From: Euperipatoides rowelli
Taxonomy: Eukaryota > Onychophora > Udeonychophora > Euonychophora > Peripatopsidae
Direction: 5' to 3' (one strand)
Assembly: GCA_003024985.2 (NCBI GenBank)
Contig: PXIH01S0002828.1
DNA: 10,100 nucleotides
The position numbers and the translations under genes are program-made. Under the pieces are notes generated by a model. The model had not been told where the DNA came from and searched no databases. It saw only the letters and a list, made by a program, of their open reading frames with translations. Below, in pieces: positions 1 to 8,633 of the stretch. Every line of letters begins with the position of its first letter. Position 1 is the first letter of the stretch.

Positions 1-115
1 CGCAATGAAAATTGTGAACTATTGTATTGTACACACTAGAAATTTATACTATAACCAAAAAAATATAAAGTTACACTGCGACAGACAAGCTCCAAAGGGA
101 CGACTGCCAAGAAGC

Positions 116-186
116 TTCACTCCGGCACACAAGTCAAATAAGATGGCTGTCACACAGTTTTGTTTCACTCCGGCAGACAAAAGTCA
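116..186. repeat. Short direct repeat pair, about 21-23 bp
   Basis: The motif TTCACTCCGGCACACAAGTCA at 116-136 recurs at 164-186 as a close variant in which the second copy reads GCAGACAAAAGTCA. The copies start 48 bp apart, so they may be the edges of two degenerate tandem units of that length. The region is richer in G+C than its surroundings. The small open frame over it (5-226) gets its repeated Ser/Cys-Phe-Thr-Pro-Ala motif from this DNA repeat, and nothing else suggests a real protein there. Confidence 0.6.
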
Positions 187-221
187 TCTCCAATGCCCAC
201 AAAACTTTTTTTTTTATTGCA

Positions 222-424
222 ACTGAGGCGGAAAGGAACTACAACAAGTAATCTGCAGAAGTAAGTCGCACTTCAATGCGCAGAAGTATGGCATATGAAA
301 CATTTTCCAGATATTTAAAAAAAAAACTGAGGCGGAGAAGGAAACTACAAGTAATATGCAGAAGTAAACCGCATTTAAGTAATGCGCAGAAGTAAGCCAT
401 ATGAAAGTTTCCAGATATTTTAAA
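222..424. repeat. Imperfect tandem duplication, two units of about 100 bp
   Basis: Unit 1 (222-325) and unit 2 (326-424) both open with ACTGAGGCGG. They then share, in the same order, a GGAA.CTACAA segment, GTAAT.TGCAGAAGTAA, AATGCGCAGAAGTA, a CATATGAAA segment and TTTCCAGATATTT. They differ by scattered substitutions and short indels. Each unit also carries GCAGAAGTA twice, so there is a smaller nested repeat. The two overlapping minus-strand open frames here are shadows of the repeat. It is either a degraded local tandem duplication or part of a dispersed repeat that I do not recognise. Confidence 0.75.
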
Positions 425-430
425 ATGCAA

Positions 431-930
431 ACGAATTTTAAAACTAATAAACTTATATACTGTAGAAGGTTGATAAGAGACACCTTTAGTGACAAGTGGA
501 ACATTGTCATACATACTACTTGTAATCAATGATACATTAAAGCAAACTTTGAACTTTTGAAAAAAAGGGGATATTGTAATAGATTTACCCTAGTGAATAT
601 TTTACTCTAGCGTACAAGCCTTTTGTTTTAAGGAAGGGATATTGATATATATTGAGAATTAGCTCATGCTACAAGTATTCGATTGAACTGTTAACATAGC
701 AACAGAACATTCTGTCACTCTGTATTCTAACTCCGACATTGAAGGATCCTTCTAACTAGATTGTAAATAATGTATTTAATCTAAGCTACTTCTCAGTTTA
801 CTTCATGTAATTGATACATTACAACATTGTCTGCTCTAAACTATACACTAAAAAATGAAATACAATACGAAAGAAAAATGTTTTTATATGATTTGAATTA
901 ACAATTAAATAAAAATGTATTTTAAATTAT
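431..930. other. AT-rich non-coding stretch, possible eroded LTR
   Basis: No open frame of note. Two purine-rich runs that precede GATATTG (about 561-576 and 631-645) resemble a polypurine tract next to an LTR. TGATACATTA occurs at 530-539 and again at 812-821, each just after TGTAAT. No tRNA primer-binding site, matched TG...CA ends or gag-pol fragment could be found, so an LTR origin is only a possibility. Confidence 0.2.
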
Positions 931-936
931 TAACAG

Positions 937-1046
937 GATCAAAACATCAATATGTACAGCTTCGTGTGGTCTAGGCTGTTGGCTGCCAGAGCTAGTACAT
1001 GTAAAGGATCGTAGATTAAATCATGGGCAGTCAGGTGTGAAAAATG
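937..1046 (+). other. Exon-like open segment of unknown identity
   Basis: A 110-bp segment is preceded by ATTATTAACAG, a weak acceptor, and followed by G|GTAAGT, a strong donor match. One forward frame (starting at 938) is open throughout and encodes about 36 residues including SICTASCGLGCWLPE and a basic stretch KDRRLNHGQ. G+C is clearly higher than in the flanks, as expected of an exon or a conserved repeat. The spaced cysteines recall a cysteine-rich extracellular module, but this is too short to assign. The alternative is a dispersed non-coding repeat. There is no start codon, so it could only be an internal exon. Confidence 0.25.
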
Positions 1047-1164
1047 GTAAGTTTTCTTTCGACATTAGTACTCACTAGGGATTTTTTCACTTTCTTGATA
1101 TATAGATATTAATTGTATATAGTGTAAATAAATGGTAAGTTTTCTTTCGACATTAGTACTCACT
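1042..1164. repeat. Perfect 35-bp direct repeat, 88 bp apart
   Basis: The same 35 bases, beginning AAATGGTAAGTTTTC and ending TTAGTACTCACT, occur at 1042-1076 and 1130-1164 with no mismatch. They are separated by 53 bp of AT-rich sequence. The identity stands out against the heavy decay of nearby repeats, so the duplication is probably recent. Each copy contains GGTAAGT, a good splice-donor match, so the exon-like segment upstream has two possible donors. Confidence 0.9.
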
Positions 1165-1209
1165 GAAAAAAATGACATCAATAGAATCTATAGACAAAAT
1201 TAAATAAAC

Positions 1210-2602
1210 TGACGATTGACTTTTATATACCGTATATCCACAGCTTAAAAACAATCAATCCATACATCAACAGTTCCTGATTTAACTCCTCCATTCATTC
1301 TAAAACAATATGCAGTACAACTGTCTGAACTAATAACCTTCTTAATTAATCGATCATTGTCTACAAGACAATGATCTACACTACATCATGGAAAACAAAA
1401 TCTAATATCTATACTTAAAATTATAAAACCTGTCCACCCTCAACAACTGAAAATTATTTCAATTTAATCACTTATTTTAAAAATCTCTAAGACATTTTAA
1501 GTCATACCTATTACCTCCGATTGCTTTATTAATGGACAATTTCAATTCGGTAGTTTGATTGGAAGATCCACAATTCTGTGTTTGGTGATGTATATTCACG
1601 TTTTAGAGGATCTAGAAAAGAATAATGTAGCAGTTAGTAGCAGTATGAAAGATTTTTAAAAAGCCTTTGACAATATCACAAAACTTTTATTAAAAAAAAA
1701 TTAATCAAAATGATCCCTAATAATCTAATAGCTCTATCTTTCTTTCTTAACAAATAGATTACATACAGTATATTAGTAAAAACTCAGCCAAATAACTTAA
1801 CTCATGCTTTCATTGCTTCAAATGGAGTTCTTCAGGGAACAATACTTTAAGTTGGATGCCAGATCTTAATATACAGTAGCTAATCAAATAGCATAGGATT
1901 TACAATACAGACTTAAATTTGTAGATGATTATACTGCAAATATCCTTGCTTATACTGCAACTTTAAAAACCATGTCCAATTAATGTTAAAAAATATTTCT
2001 CAACAATCATCAATCCATTTATTATTGAACCCAGAAAAACGTCCAATAGTACATGACTTCAGACTAAATACACTCCTTCAGTTACACTATCAAATACTTA
2101 CCTAGAAATAAACCTATAACTCTACTGAAAATTCATGTACAGTCAAATTTAAAATTAAACATATATCTATAGTATCATAAAAAAAGCTAATTTAAGAATA
2201 TTCATAATCTTTCATCTAAAATATATTGGGGGCCAATAAAAACAACTACTGAGAGTATTCAGTTCTTACATAAGACCATAATTAGAATTTTGTGCACCAG
2301 TATGCAGTAACTTAATATCCTCAAGAATGATAAAACATATACCGATAGAGGGAATACAAAAAAAAAGGATATTCAAAATCATATAGGATAAAACTACAAA
2401 TTATCAAAATGCTATGTTCAAACTCAAAATACAAACACTTGAACAAAGATTAATTCTAATAAGCAAAATTAGCAAAATAATGCTTTCAAAAGTTTCCCAA
2501 CTTGCTACCGGATACTACTTGCAAAAATCAGGTCGAAATACAAGATGGGAAAACAGTGTGGTCATTACAAAACACATATATATAAAAACTCATCAATCAT
2601 AA
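1210..2602 (+). mobile_element. Degenerate non-LTR retrotransposon (LINE), reverse transcriptase region
   Basis: The order of reverse transcriptase motifs of the Jockey/CR1-like LINE group can be read across all three forward frames. These are a LKTINP segment near 1243, PPFILKQYA from about 1286, QFGSLIGRST from 1543, KAFD at 1660-1671, NGVLQGTIL at 1821-1847 (family GVPQG), FVDD just before and at 1921-1929 (the catalytic aspartate pair), LNPEK at 2025-2039, SYIRP-stop-LEFCAPVC at 2261-2305, IEGIQKKRIFKII at 2345-2383 and LKIQTLEQRL from about 2420. In life this enzyme copies its own RNA into DNA at a nicked chromosomal target. Many stops and frameshifts separate the motifs, so this copy is dead. 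No endonuclease domain, ORF1 or poly-A end was found. The last open piece (2414-2602) is the C-terminal tail, not a separate gene. The left edge is approximate. Confidence 0.88.
1352..1376. other. Perfect inverted repeat, 11-bp stem with 3-nt loop
   Basis: GATCATTGTCT at 1352-1362 and its exact complement AGACAATGATC at 1366-1376 flank ACA. It lies inside the LINE remnant, between the segments encoding PPFILK and the QFG motif, so it probably arose by local mutation in dead sequence and is not a functional hairpin. Confidence 0.6.
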
Positions 2603-4764
2603 CCATGTTAAAAATTATTGGTAAAGGCTAACTCCATTAATTAAACTATAAGCCTAAACTTTATTATTTTTCAATCACATAATCCTTTTCTACTGATTCT
2701 CACATCCAGTTTGATAAATGGGCTAGAGAATCAATTCATATTTTTAAAGGAAATAAAATAAACAATAATATTAATAAGAAGATATTTTGTCACAATAACA
2801 ATACACAAGTACCGTAACATATTTAATGTAACGTTTAGTGGTATCTAATCATTTTATGTAATATCACCATTTCATTTCTCCTCTTAATATAATATTTATT
2901 GGATAATATAATCTTCTTTGAATTTGGCAACAAATAATTAAAAAAAAAAAAACTGATTAATTACATGTAGGCTACTTAATATTTTTCATTTTAGAAAGTA
3001 TACTGTCATTTAAAATAAAACAAAATTTTAAATTCATCAATTTTGAACTTATCTAGTATCTTTATTTCATTCATAAATTATTACAATTTTTCAAACATTA
3101 TCATTCATTAAACAATATTACATTACAAAAATATTTATGCAATTTTAAAGCCTTTTAACTTTAAAAACCCATTCTCTACACCCTCACAACCACATATTCT
3201 GCAAATAATTTAAAGAGCAGTCATATTTGAGAATGAATTTCTTGCAACTTTACAAATAAACGGGAATGTTAGATCACTAAATGTACAGTATCTCTTTAAA
3301 TAATTTACAGTGTCAAGTATTATTTCAAAATAAATCATCTTTAAAAATATATACGGTATTACGAATTACTAATGCATAATCAGGAACTATTTATCTTTTT
3401 TAAAAAAAATATTTATAAAAAATACAATATTATATAAATTTATCAAACATTTTAGCATTCAAATAAATTTAATATAAAAATTCATTCATTTATAAAAAAT
3501 AGAGAATCAATCATTTAAAAAAAATACTTAAGTGATATCAGAGATCAAGGTAAATAAATTTGTTTGTCAACGTCAAAGGAGTAGACAATAAAATAACAGT
3601 AAATAGAAACCAAATAAGTATTAAAAATGAAATAAAATATTTTTAAGAATACCGGTATAATAAAATTGTATTTTAAGGCATTTTGTTTCCTAGAGTCTAT
3701 TCAAATCTACTATATATCAAAAAAATGTTTAAAATATAAAAAAAATCAACAATTTTTTAAGTCAAATAGTATTGAAATGGAAACATGCCATCAATAAATA
3801 AATTTATATTTTATCATATAATCAAATATTAAAAAACTATCAAATTTTAACAAAATCTGCAAGTATGAAATTTTAAAAAATAAAATTTTAACTTTAAGTT
3901 GCAAAAAAAAAAAAGATATACTGTAAAACTTATTCTCCAATTAATTCTATAGGCTACAATTAATAATAAATTTTTGATAGAATAGTAGACCAAGACTACA
4001 TTGACCATTATTGTCGCAAGATCTACCTCACCATGACTCAAAATTACTCCCGACTCCATAAAGTATTTTCTTACAGGATATGAATAAGGGCATCTTCTTC
4101 ATTCCTAAACGAAATGTTTATTTGAGAATCCCTATGAATTTTGTGATATTACATTATGCATTATTGTAAACAAAAATGCAAATGTGTAGGGCTCTTCCTA
4201 CTTTTAATAAATAGACATATAACAAACTTGTGTTAGTCTAATAAAATTTTGTACGAGTAATTATATATGACTAATGTATATGAAACCGATGTTTGTCATT
4301 AATAAAATGAATGTTTATAGAAAAGAAAATACAAGTTGAAAGATTTAATTTTTCTGGATTAATCTATTAACTCGGTTTATATCGTTCATTATGATGAGAT
4401 TTTTAATCAAAGAACAAACAGTTAAAAACAGAATGCAACAAAAAAATATTTTTTTTATATAATTCCCCCCGAATTCTTAACTTTAACATTGTTTCATAAA
4501 GAAAAAGTATTTTGCCATATTATTTGTTTGCGAGGGGGATGGCTGAGATGAATGCAGTGCATAATAGTCATTGCACTACACATTTAATATTATGGTTTAT
4601 TTCTAGACAAAACATGATACAAGCGGAAAATCACTAAATATGATACTGAGAAATATAAATCTCTCGCCCTGAGGATACGAGATCTATTTACGACGATTTA
4701 TATGTTACAATGATATATGAAAATAACAAACAATATTAAACAAATGAGGCGTTCAACTTGGAGG
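2603..4764. other. AT-rich non-coding spacer
   Basis: About 2.2 kb, with long A and T runs (for example a 12-A run near 2941 and one near 3904) and no convincing coding segment, RNA gene or matched terminal repeats. The 70-codon minus frame at 3847-4059 has low-complexity composition and no recognisable domain, and I treat it as chance. Around 4530-4700 base composition is less extreme, but nothing identifiable was found there. The 15-mer AATTTTGTACGAGTA at 4245-4259 recurs at 7068-7082. The spacer lies between the 3' ends of the two convergent LINE remnants. Confidence 0.6.
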
Positions 4765-5253
4765 TCATTTTAGGTAGGCTATAGCCGAATTGGCAAATCT
4801 TTGAGTTTGTATGTACGAGATATAATGCTTATTAGAGTTTCTTGTATTATAATTAGTTTGATCCAGTCTGATATTGCTTAAGAAATTTGTGTGCATAATC
4901 AATCGATGATTTATACCTTCTTAAGTCCAGTGATTCCAAACTCAATTGGATTAATGCCTCACTGTATTTAATAGTCCAATTTCCAAGGATTATTTTAACA
5001 ATTCTCTTTTGGACGCTTTCTATGTCCTTATTGAGTTGTGATGTAATTGAATCTGTCCAAATAATTTATTATATTCTAGTAATGGTCTTAAAATTGATTT
5101 ATAAATATTTGTAAAAGCCTGACGGGAAAGACCCAATTTTTTAAGTCTGTTTATTATGAAAATTCGCTTGCTTTTTTTTTTCATATAATTTATTTGACCT
5201 GACCATTTTAGGCCACTTTGAATTATTAAATATTGAATTATTTTATAATACAA
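4765..5253 (-). mobile_element. 5'-truncated LINE, C-terminal end of reverse transcriptase ORF
   Basis: Read on the minus strand from 5253 down, the segment gives the thumb and tail typical of LINE reverse transcriptases: LKWSGQINYMKKKSKR, then LKKLGL, then YKSILRPLLEY. After a one-base frame change near 5065 come IESVQKRIVKIILG, a SLESLDLRRY motif and YAHKFLKQ. After a stop at 4853-4855 the same frame still gives YNTRNSNKHYISY and RFANSAIAYL, a tail typical of some animal LINEs, ending at 4765. The catalytic palm is missing, so it is non-functional and truncated or eroded upstream. It shows no close similarity to the plus-strand LINE at 1210-2602, which indicates a separate family and insertion. 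Few lesions over about 160 codons suggest it is the younger of the two. Confidence 0.87.
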
Positions 5254-5897
5254 CTAAAATTGAATCTTTTGAAATTATTTTATTACATTAAGTTTATTTA
5301 ACGTTCTTTTTGAGTTGTGTATATTTATTTTATGTATATTGCTTTTATCCTGCTTATTTGAGTTATTTCATAATGTTCATAAAATAAGATTTTAAATTAT
5401 TTAGAATAGTCAAAATTTCCTTTTGTTCTATACCAGCTTCCCTACTGTGATTTTAATCCTCTAAACAATAGAGACAGAACTCCCTGAATAGCCATAACAG
5501 TGTCCCGTGATGTTTACTTTTCTCATCCAGTTTTTCAACAGTATGCAATGCATTTTCATATCCTTGAATGTTTTGATCTGTGATTAGTTATTTTAATTGA
5601 TTGTCGATTGGTTTATTACTGGATTTTATTTTTCTGGCCGCTCTACTCATGAAATTAATCAATCTTTAATTGATTGGTTCGGAGTTTTTTCAATCAATTG
5701 AACTTATCAAAATTGACATATCATGAAATTTAAGTTTATTAAAATATGTAAATTAACTTTTACTGGAGTTTGTAACATTGAGAAATTGACCAGGGAACTT
5801 CAAACTTCAATGACTGCAGCTGAAAGCATCTTTTTCCATTCCTCCTGAATATTAGAATTTCCATCTTAAAGAAGATACAAATTTATTAGAAGAAAAC
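5254..5897. other. Non-coding stretch between LINE remnant and DNA transposon
   Basis: AT-rich sequence with no assigned gene. A minus-strand segment at 5453-5587 is listed separately. The motif AATTGATTG and its complement recur several times between 5593 and 5700, including the short hairpin AATCAATCTTTAATTGATTGG near 5659. No further reverse transcriptase motifs were found upstream of the LINE remnant. Confidence 0.5.
5453..5587 (-). other. Short exon-like open segment, unidentified
   Basis: Forty-four codons are open on the minus strand and end at a TAA at 5453-5455. The segment follows CTAATCACAG, a possible acceptor with a branch-point-like TAACTAAT just before it. The residues are mixed and protein-like (for example NALHTVEKLDEKSK, then LLWLFREFCLYCLED) and local G+C is higher than around it. 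It lies upstream of the minus-strand LINE remnant but matches no reverse transcriptase motif I know. An open run of this length can arise by chance, so this is a weak candidate only. Confidence 0.15.
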
Positions 5898-5900
5898 TTA

Positions 5901-6070
5901 GGGCCATTTTGAGAATAGATTCATAACTGGTTCTGAACCTAGTAGAACCTATTCTGGACGTTCTAGATGTCTTTTTCTCGGTCTCCGAGAAGTTCCGAGA
6001 ACCTGAAAATCGGTTCTCAGAACCAGGTTCTCGAGGTTTTGGACAAAAACAGGAACCGAGCAGAACTTTA
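5901..6070. repeat. Left subterminal array of GGTTCT/AGAACC hexamers
   Basis: GGTTCT, AGAACC or one-base variants occur in both orientations, for example at 5929-5934, 5944-5949, 6012-6017, 6019-6024 and 6026-6031. The array is far richer in G+C than the interior, and the mixed orientations make it highly self-complementary. The minus-strand open frame over it (5866-6135) encodes a Ser/Arg/Glu-rich string that simply follows the DNA repeat. Subterminal repeats in DNA transposons commonly bind transposase. That role is inferred here. Confidence 0.75.
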
Positions 6071-7334
6071 AAATGGTGACGCCCATAAGATATGAAAATT
6101 TTAAATAAATTACGAATTCTTAATTTTTGTAACATTGAAAATTAAATATACAATAAAATTTAATAAGATTCATTAATAAATTTTATTTTTCAAGATTATT
6201 TATTTTTATTTTTCAATCTGTACCAAGAATGTACTTTGTGACAATCGCGGAGTAAAAATAAAATAAATCAATCATCCATGGTCAACTCACTACAGTCATA
6301 ATCGCTCAATACATTATTTTATAGGCTTATGCTACACCTGAAAATTAAAGCAACAAATCAATGTTATTATGGAATATTTTTATTTATTTAGCAATATATT
6401 ATTATTGTATTTAACCTGCACAAGAAATCATTTTTGGTAGATTACATTGAAATAGGGCCGGTTGAAGGTTGACTCCAGGATCGTGTTGACGCCTCCCTTT
6501 CTTTCTTATTTCTAAACAAAAGTCAAAACAATAAAAATGTCCTGCTTTATTATCGAAATGGAAATATTGTTGATTCGCATCTTTAAAAAAAAAAAAAAAC
6601 TTTAAAATAACTAACAAGAATTGCTAACTAATTCTCGATTAATAATATTTTTTAAAAAACTTATTTTAAATATATTACGGTAGCGATTTATTTCAATCGA
6701 ATAAATATACTGTGCAACGAAAATTTTCTCTGTTTACAAGAAGTATTGTTTTTAACCAATAACAGAGCTCCCTTTTGTTTAATTAATAGGGTTAACAAAC
6801 ATCAGGTAGTCTTCACCTGTCAAATCGCAAATGGCTTTTAAAACTAGTATCGCTAAATTCTTAACATACAGTATATGAAGTTATTAAAAATACTGTAAAT
6901 AATTTAAATTTTTATATCTTTTTTTTCTTCTTCAATTTCCTATGTTATTATTATTACGGCTTTATTATCAAAACAAAATGAAATTTGCAGGATAAATTAA
7001 TGTACCAGAATAGGCCTTGAAGTTGCTTTTACTCATCACTAATATCGGTAGGAACAAGTTTAACTTTAATTTTGTACGAGTATTTTATATTATAAAGGGG
7101 AATTTTTTTCCATTTCATTTAATGTATTTTTATTACCATACGCTGTGTACGCATTCTTTTTTCCTTTTGTATTTAAGAATGATTCAAGACATTAAAGTTG
7201 TAAAAATTAATTACTAACTAGTAATCAAGCTTTAGTGCTTATTATTTGTTTGAATAAATAAATCAATAATTTAATTAATAGACTAACTTGGCCAAGCCAA
7301 GCTCTAGAATTGTTATTTGTTAGCCATCATTTTG
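6071..7334. other. Interior of the Harbinger-like element, non-coding
   Basis: AT-rich with short poly-A/T tracts, including a run of at least 14 A near 6585. Minus frame 6411-6617 (68 codons) has a Lys/Arg-rich middle but resembles neither a Harbinger transposase nor its Myb/SANT partner. Plus frame 7017-7217 is low-complexity and hydrophobic. Neither is supported as a gene. The patch at about 6455-6500 is the only part with near-average G+C. Confidence 0.55.
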
Positions 7335-7445
7335 CTAGGTTCTCAGTGTCCGAGAAAGGAACTATTTCCGGTTCTAGTTCTCATGGTTCTTGTGAGTTCT
7401 GGGCTGGTTCCGAGAACCTGACAGAACCTATTCTTAAACGGGCCC
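7335..7445. repeat. Right subterminal array of GGTTCT/AGAACC hexamers
   Basis: This is the counterpart of the left array. GGTTCT at 7338-7343, 7370-7375 and 7385-7390, a GGTTCCGAGAACC palindrome near 7405-7417, and AGAACC next to the terminal repeat all fall within the last 110 bp. CCGAGAA and GTTCCGAGAACCTG segments are shared with the left array (for example near 5992-6004), so both ends come from one repeat stock. Confidence 0.75.
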
Positions 7446-7498
7446 TTAGAATATTAACAAGATGCTAGTTGGACCGAAAAAGAGATTAATTATATACT

Positions 7499-7699
7499 GT
7501 GGCCAGAATCATTTATCTGCAACTCATGACATTCATCCAAAATAATCCTAGCAATAGTGGTCAGCCGAGGAAGATAGTGGTTACACTAAACATGCCAAAG
7601 CTCAAAGATGAAAACAACAACATTCCTATGAATCAAAGGAAGATTTTGTACTGTCATTCCAGCCTACCAACAAGTTTAATCCATTACCAGTTAAAATAA
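7499..7699 (+). other. Coding-like open segment, unidentified
   Basis: Sixty-six codons are open on the plus strand with no ATG near the start (the frame opens at a GTG). The residues are mixed and not low-complexity, including MTFIQNNPSNSGQPRKIVV and MPKLKDENNN. Local G+C is above the AT-rich background. The complementary strand also carries protein-like stretches, so strand is uncertain. It begins about 50 bp outside the Harbinger-like element and is therefore host or older repeat DNA. No family was recognised, and no donor consensus was seen before the stop at 7697-7699. Confidence 0.2.
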
Positions 7700-7806
7700 T
7701 TTCTGCAATCAAAATTCACTACATACCATGTTAGTTTTAATATTTATGGGAAGATTTCTTTTGCATATTCACTGTTCATTAACCTTTACAAATATCACTA
7801 TTTTAA

Positions 7807-8040
7807 TCGCTTACATATCACATAAAAACATCCTTCTATTTCCCTTTATTCTCCTTCTTTGTACTACGCAGCACTGTTACTTATACTCTTTCCAAGCCTC
7901 CTGCAGATCTTCCAGGACGACCCAGACCTGAAGTCAACAATTCCTCAAGAAAAATCAGTTTTTTTGTGCTTTTTATTTTTATTGAAAAACTCAAAAAGCA
8001 GGGTATTCTAAACATTTTTCTAAATTTATTTTTATGTTAG
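7807..8040 (+). other. Open segment with proline-rich exon-like core
   Basis: Seventy-seven codons are open without any Met, so this could only be an internal exon. The best part, about 7872-7965, encodes TVTYTLSKPPADLPGRPRPE followed by VNNSSRKI. It follows a pyrimidine-rich run ending TACTACGCAG at 7871, a plausible acceptor. A second possible acceptor, CTCCTGCAG, ends at 7906. A weak donor-like CAGG|GTATTC lies at 8002/8003. Downstream codons are Phe/Ile/Leu-rich and look like translated intron. No domain was recognised. The overlapping ATG-initiated frame at 7728-7931 is judged a shadow. Confidence 0.22.
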
Positions 8041-8427
8041 ACAGTAATGAATTTTTTAGTTATTTAGTTTAGTTAGGAATGTTCTAAACATTACTGTAAA
8101 GCAAAAACTTGAAAATCTCCAAAATTTAAATTATTTCATTATTGAGAAAGCCCATTTCAATTAATTTTATAGTAAATTTCTTATAATAAGCAAACAATAT
8201 TGTGTTCAGTTTTTTTTTAAATAAACTAAATAATTGTAAAGAAAATAAATATTTTCAAATATGGGCCTAAAAACAAAATATATCTACAATATTTTTAATA
8301 AATGCCTTAACAATGTCGAGAGCTTAAATTTACCCTTGTTGTTGGAGTCAGTTTTATTTCTTTTCCCATTTCATTTTTTTATTGAATCCTAAACCTTTTT
8401 TATCTTTATTTATCTGTCATTTGTCAT
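8041..8427. other. AT-rich non-coding stretch
   Basis: No gene, RNA or repeat structure was found, apart from A/T-rich low-complexity sequence that becomes increasingly T-rich toward 8450. Confidence 0.5.
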
Positions 8428-8457
8428 CCTTGTTTATTATTTTTTTTCAGGTAAAGT
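8428..8457 (+). promoter_or_regulatory. Juxtaposed acceptor/donor, recursive-splice-like site
   Basis: A pyrimidine-rich tract leads into TTTTTTTTCAG, which ends at 8450 and is followed directly by GTAAAGT. The AG is thus a strong 3' splice site, and CAG|GTAAAG across the same point is a good 5' splice site. This back-to-back layout is that of recursive splicing (ratchet) points known from long animal introns. As an ordinary acceptor it would open an exon that meets a stop within six codons in every frame. Function is inferred from motif shape only. Confidence 0.3.
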
Positions 8458-8633
8458 GGGCTGAATAGTCTTGGGTTCTGCCCTCTTTAAACACAGGTTG
8501 TAGTATCACTCTCAAGTATACGCTTATCAACATAACAAAAATATATTTAAATGTTTTTATTCCATATATCAAGAAATCAAGTAAACAAATATTATTACTG
8601 TTAATGGAATGTATTGGTTAAGTTATTTTTTAG

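Larger units (their letters stand above)
5898..7448. mobile_element. Non-autonomous PIF/Harbinger-like DNA transposon with TTA target duplication
   Basis: The element proper is 5901-7445 (1545 bp). Its left end, GGGCCATTTTGAGAATAG..TTC, and the reverse complement of its right end, GGGCCCGTTTAAGAATAGGTTC, agree at 18 of 22 positions. TTA stands directly outside both ends (5898-5900 and 7446-7448). A 3-bp TWA target duplication plus ends beginning GG/GGGCC is the known signature of PIF/Harbinger elements. No DDE nuclease or Myb-like ORF is visible inside, so it would depend on a transposase made elsewhere. Both ends carry dense GGTTCT/AGAACC repeats. The class call rests on ends and duplication only. 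Confidence 0.78.

Noticed and set aside
5-226. 73-codon ORF with repeated Phe-Thr-Pro-Ala motif
   Set aside because: The amino-acid repeat follows the DNA direct repeat at 116-186. There is no domain and the end is low-complexity.
3847-4059. 70-codon minus ORF
   Set aside because: Phe/Leu-rich, low-complexity residues in AT-rich DNA with no recognisable domain.
5866-6135. 89-codon minus ORF, Ser/Arg/Glu-rich
   Set aside because: It is a translation of the GGTTCT/AGAACC array at the transposon end.
6411-6617. 68-codon minus ORF inside the Harbinger-like element
   Set aside because: No DDE or Myb/SANT features. It begins in a poly-A/T tract and its length is unremarkable.
4245-7082. 15-mer AATTTTGTACGAGTA at 4245-4259 and 7068-7082
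   Set aside because: No similarity extends beyond it. One short match in AT-rich DNA is weak evidence of a repeat family.
7017-7217. 66-codon plus ORF inside the Harbinger-like element
   Set aside because: Hydrophobic AT-driven composition with no domain or supporting signal.
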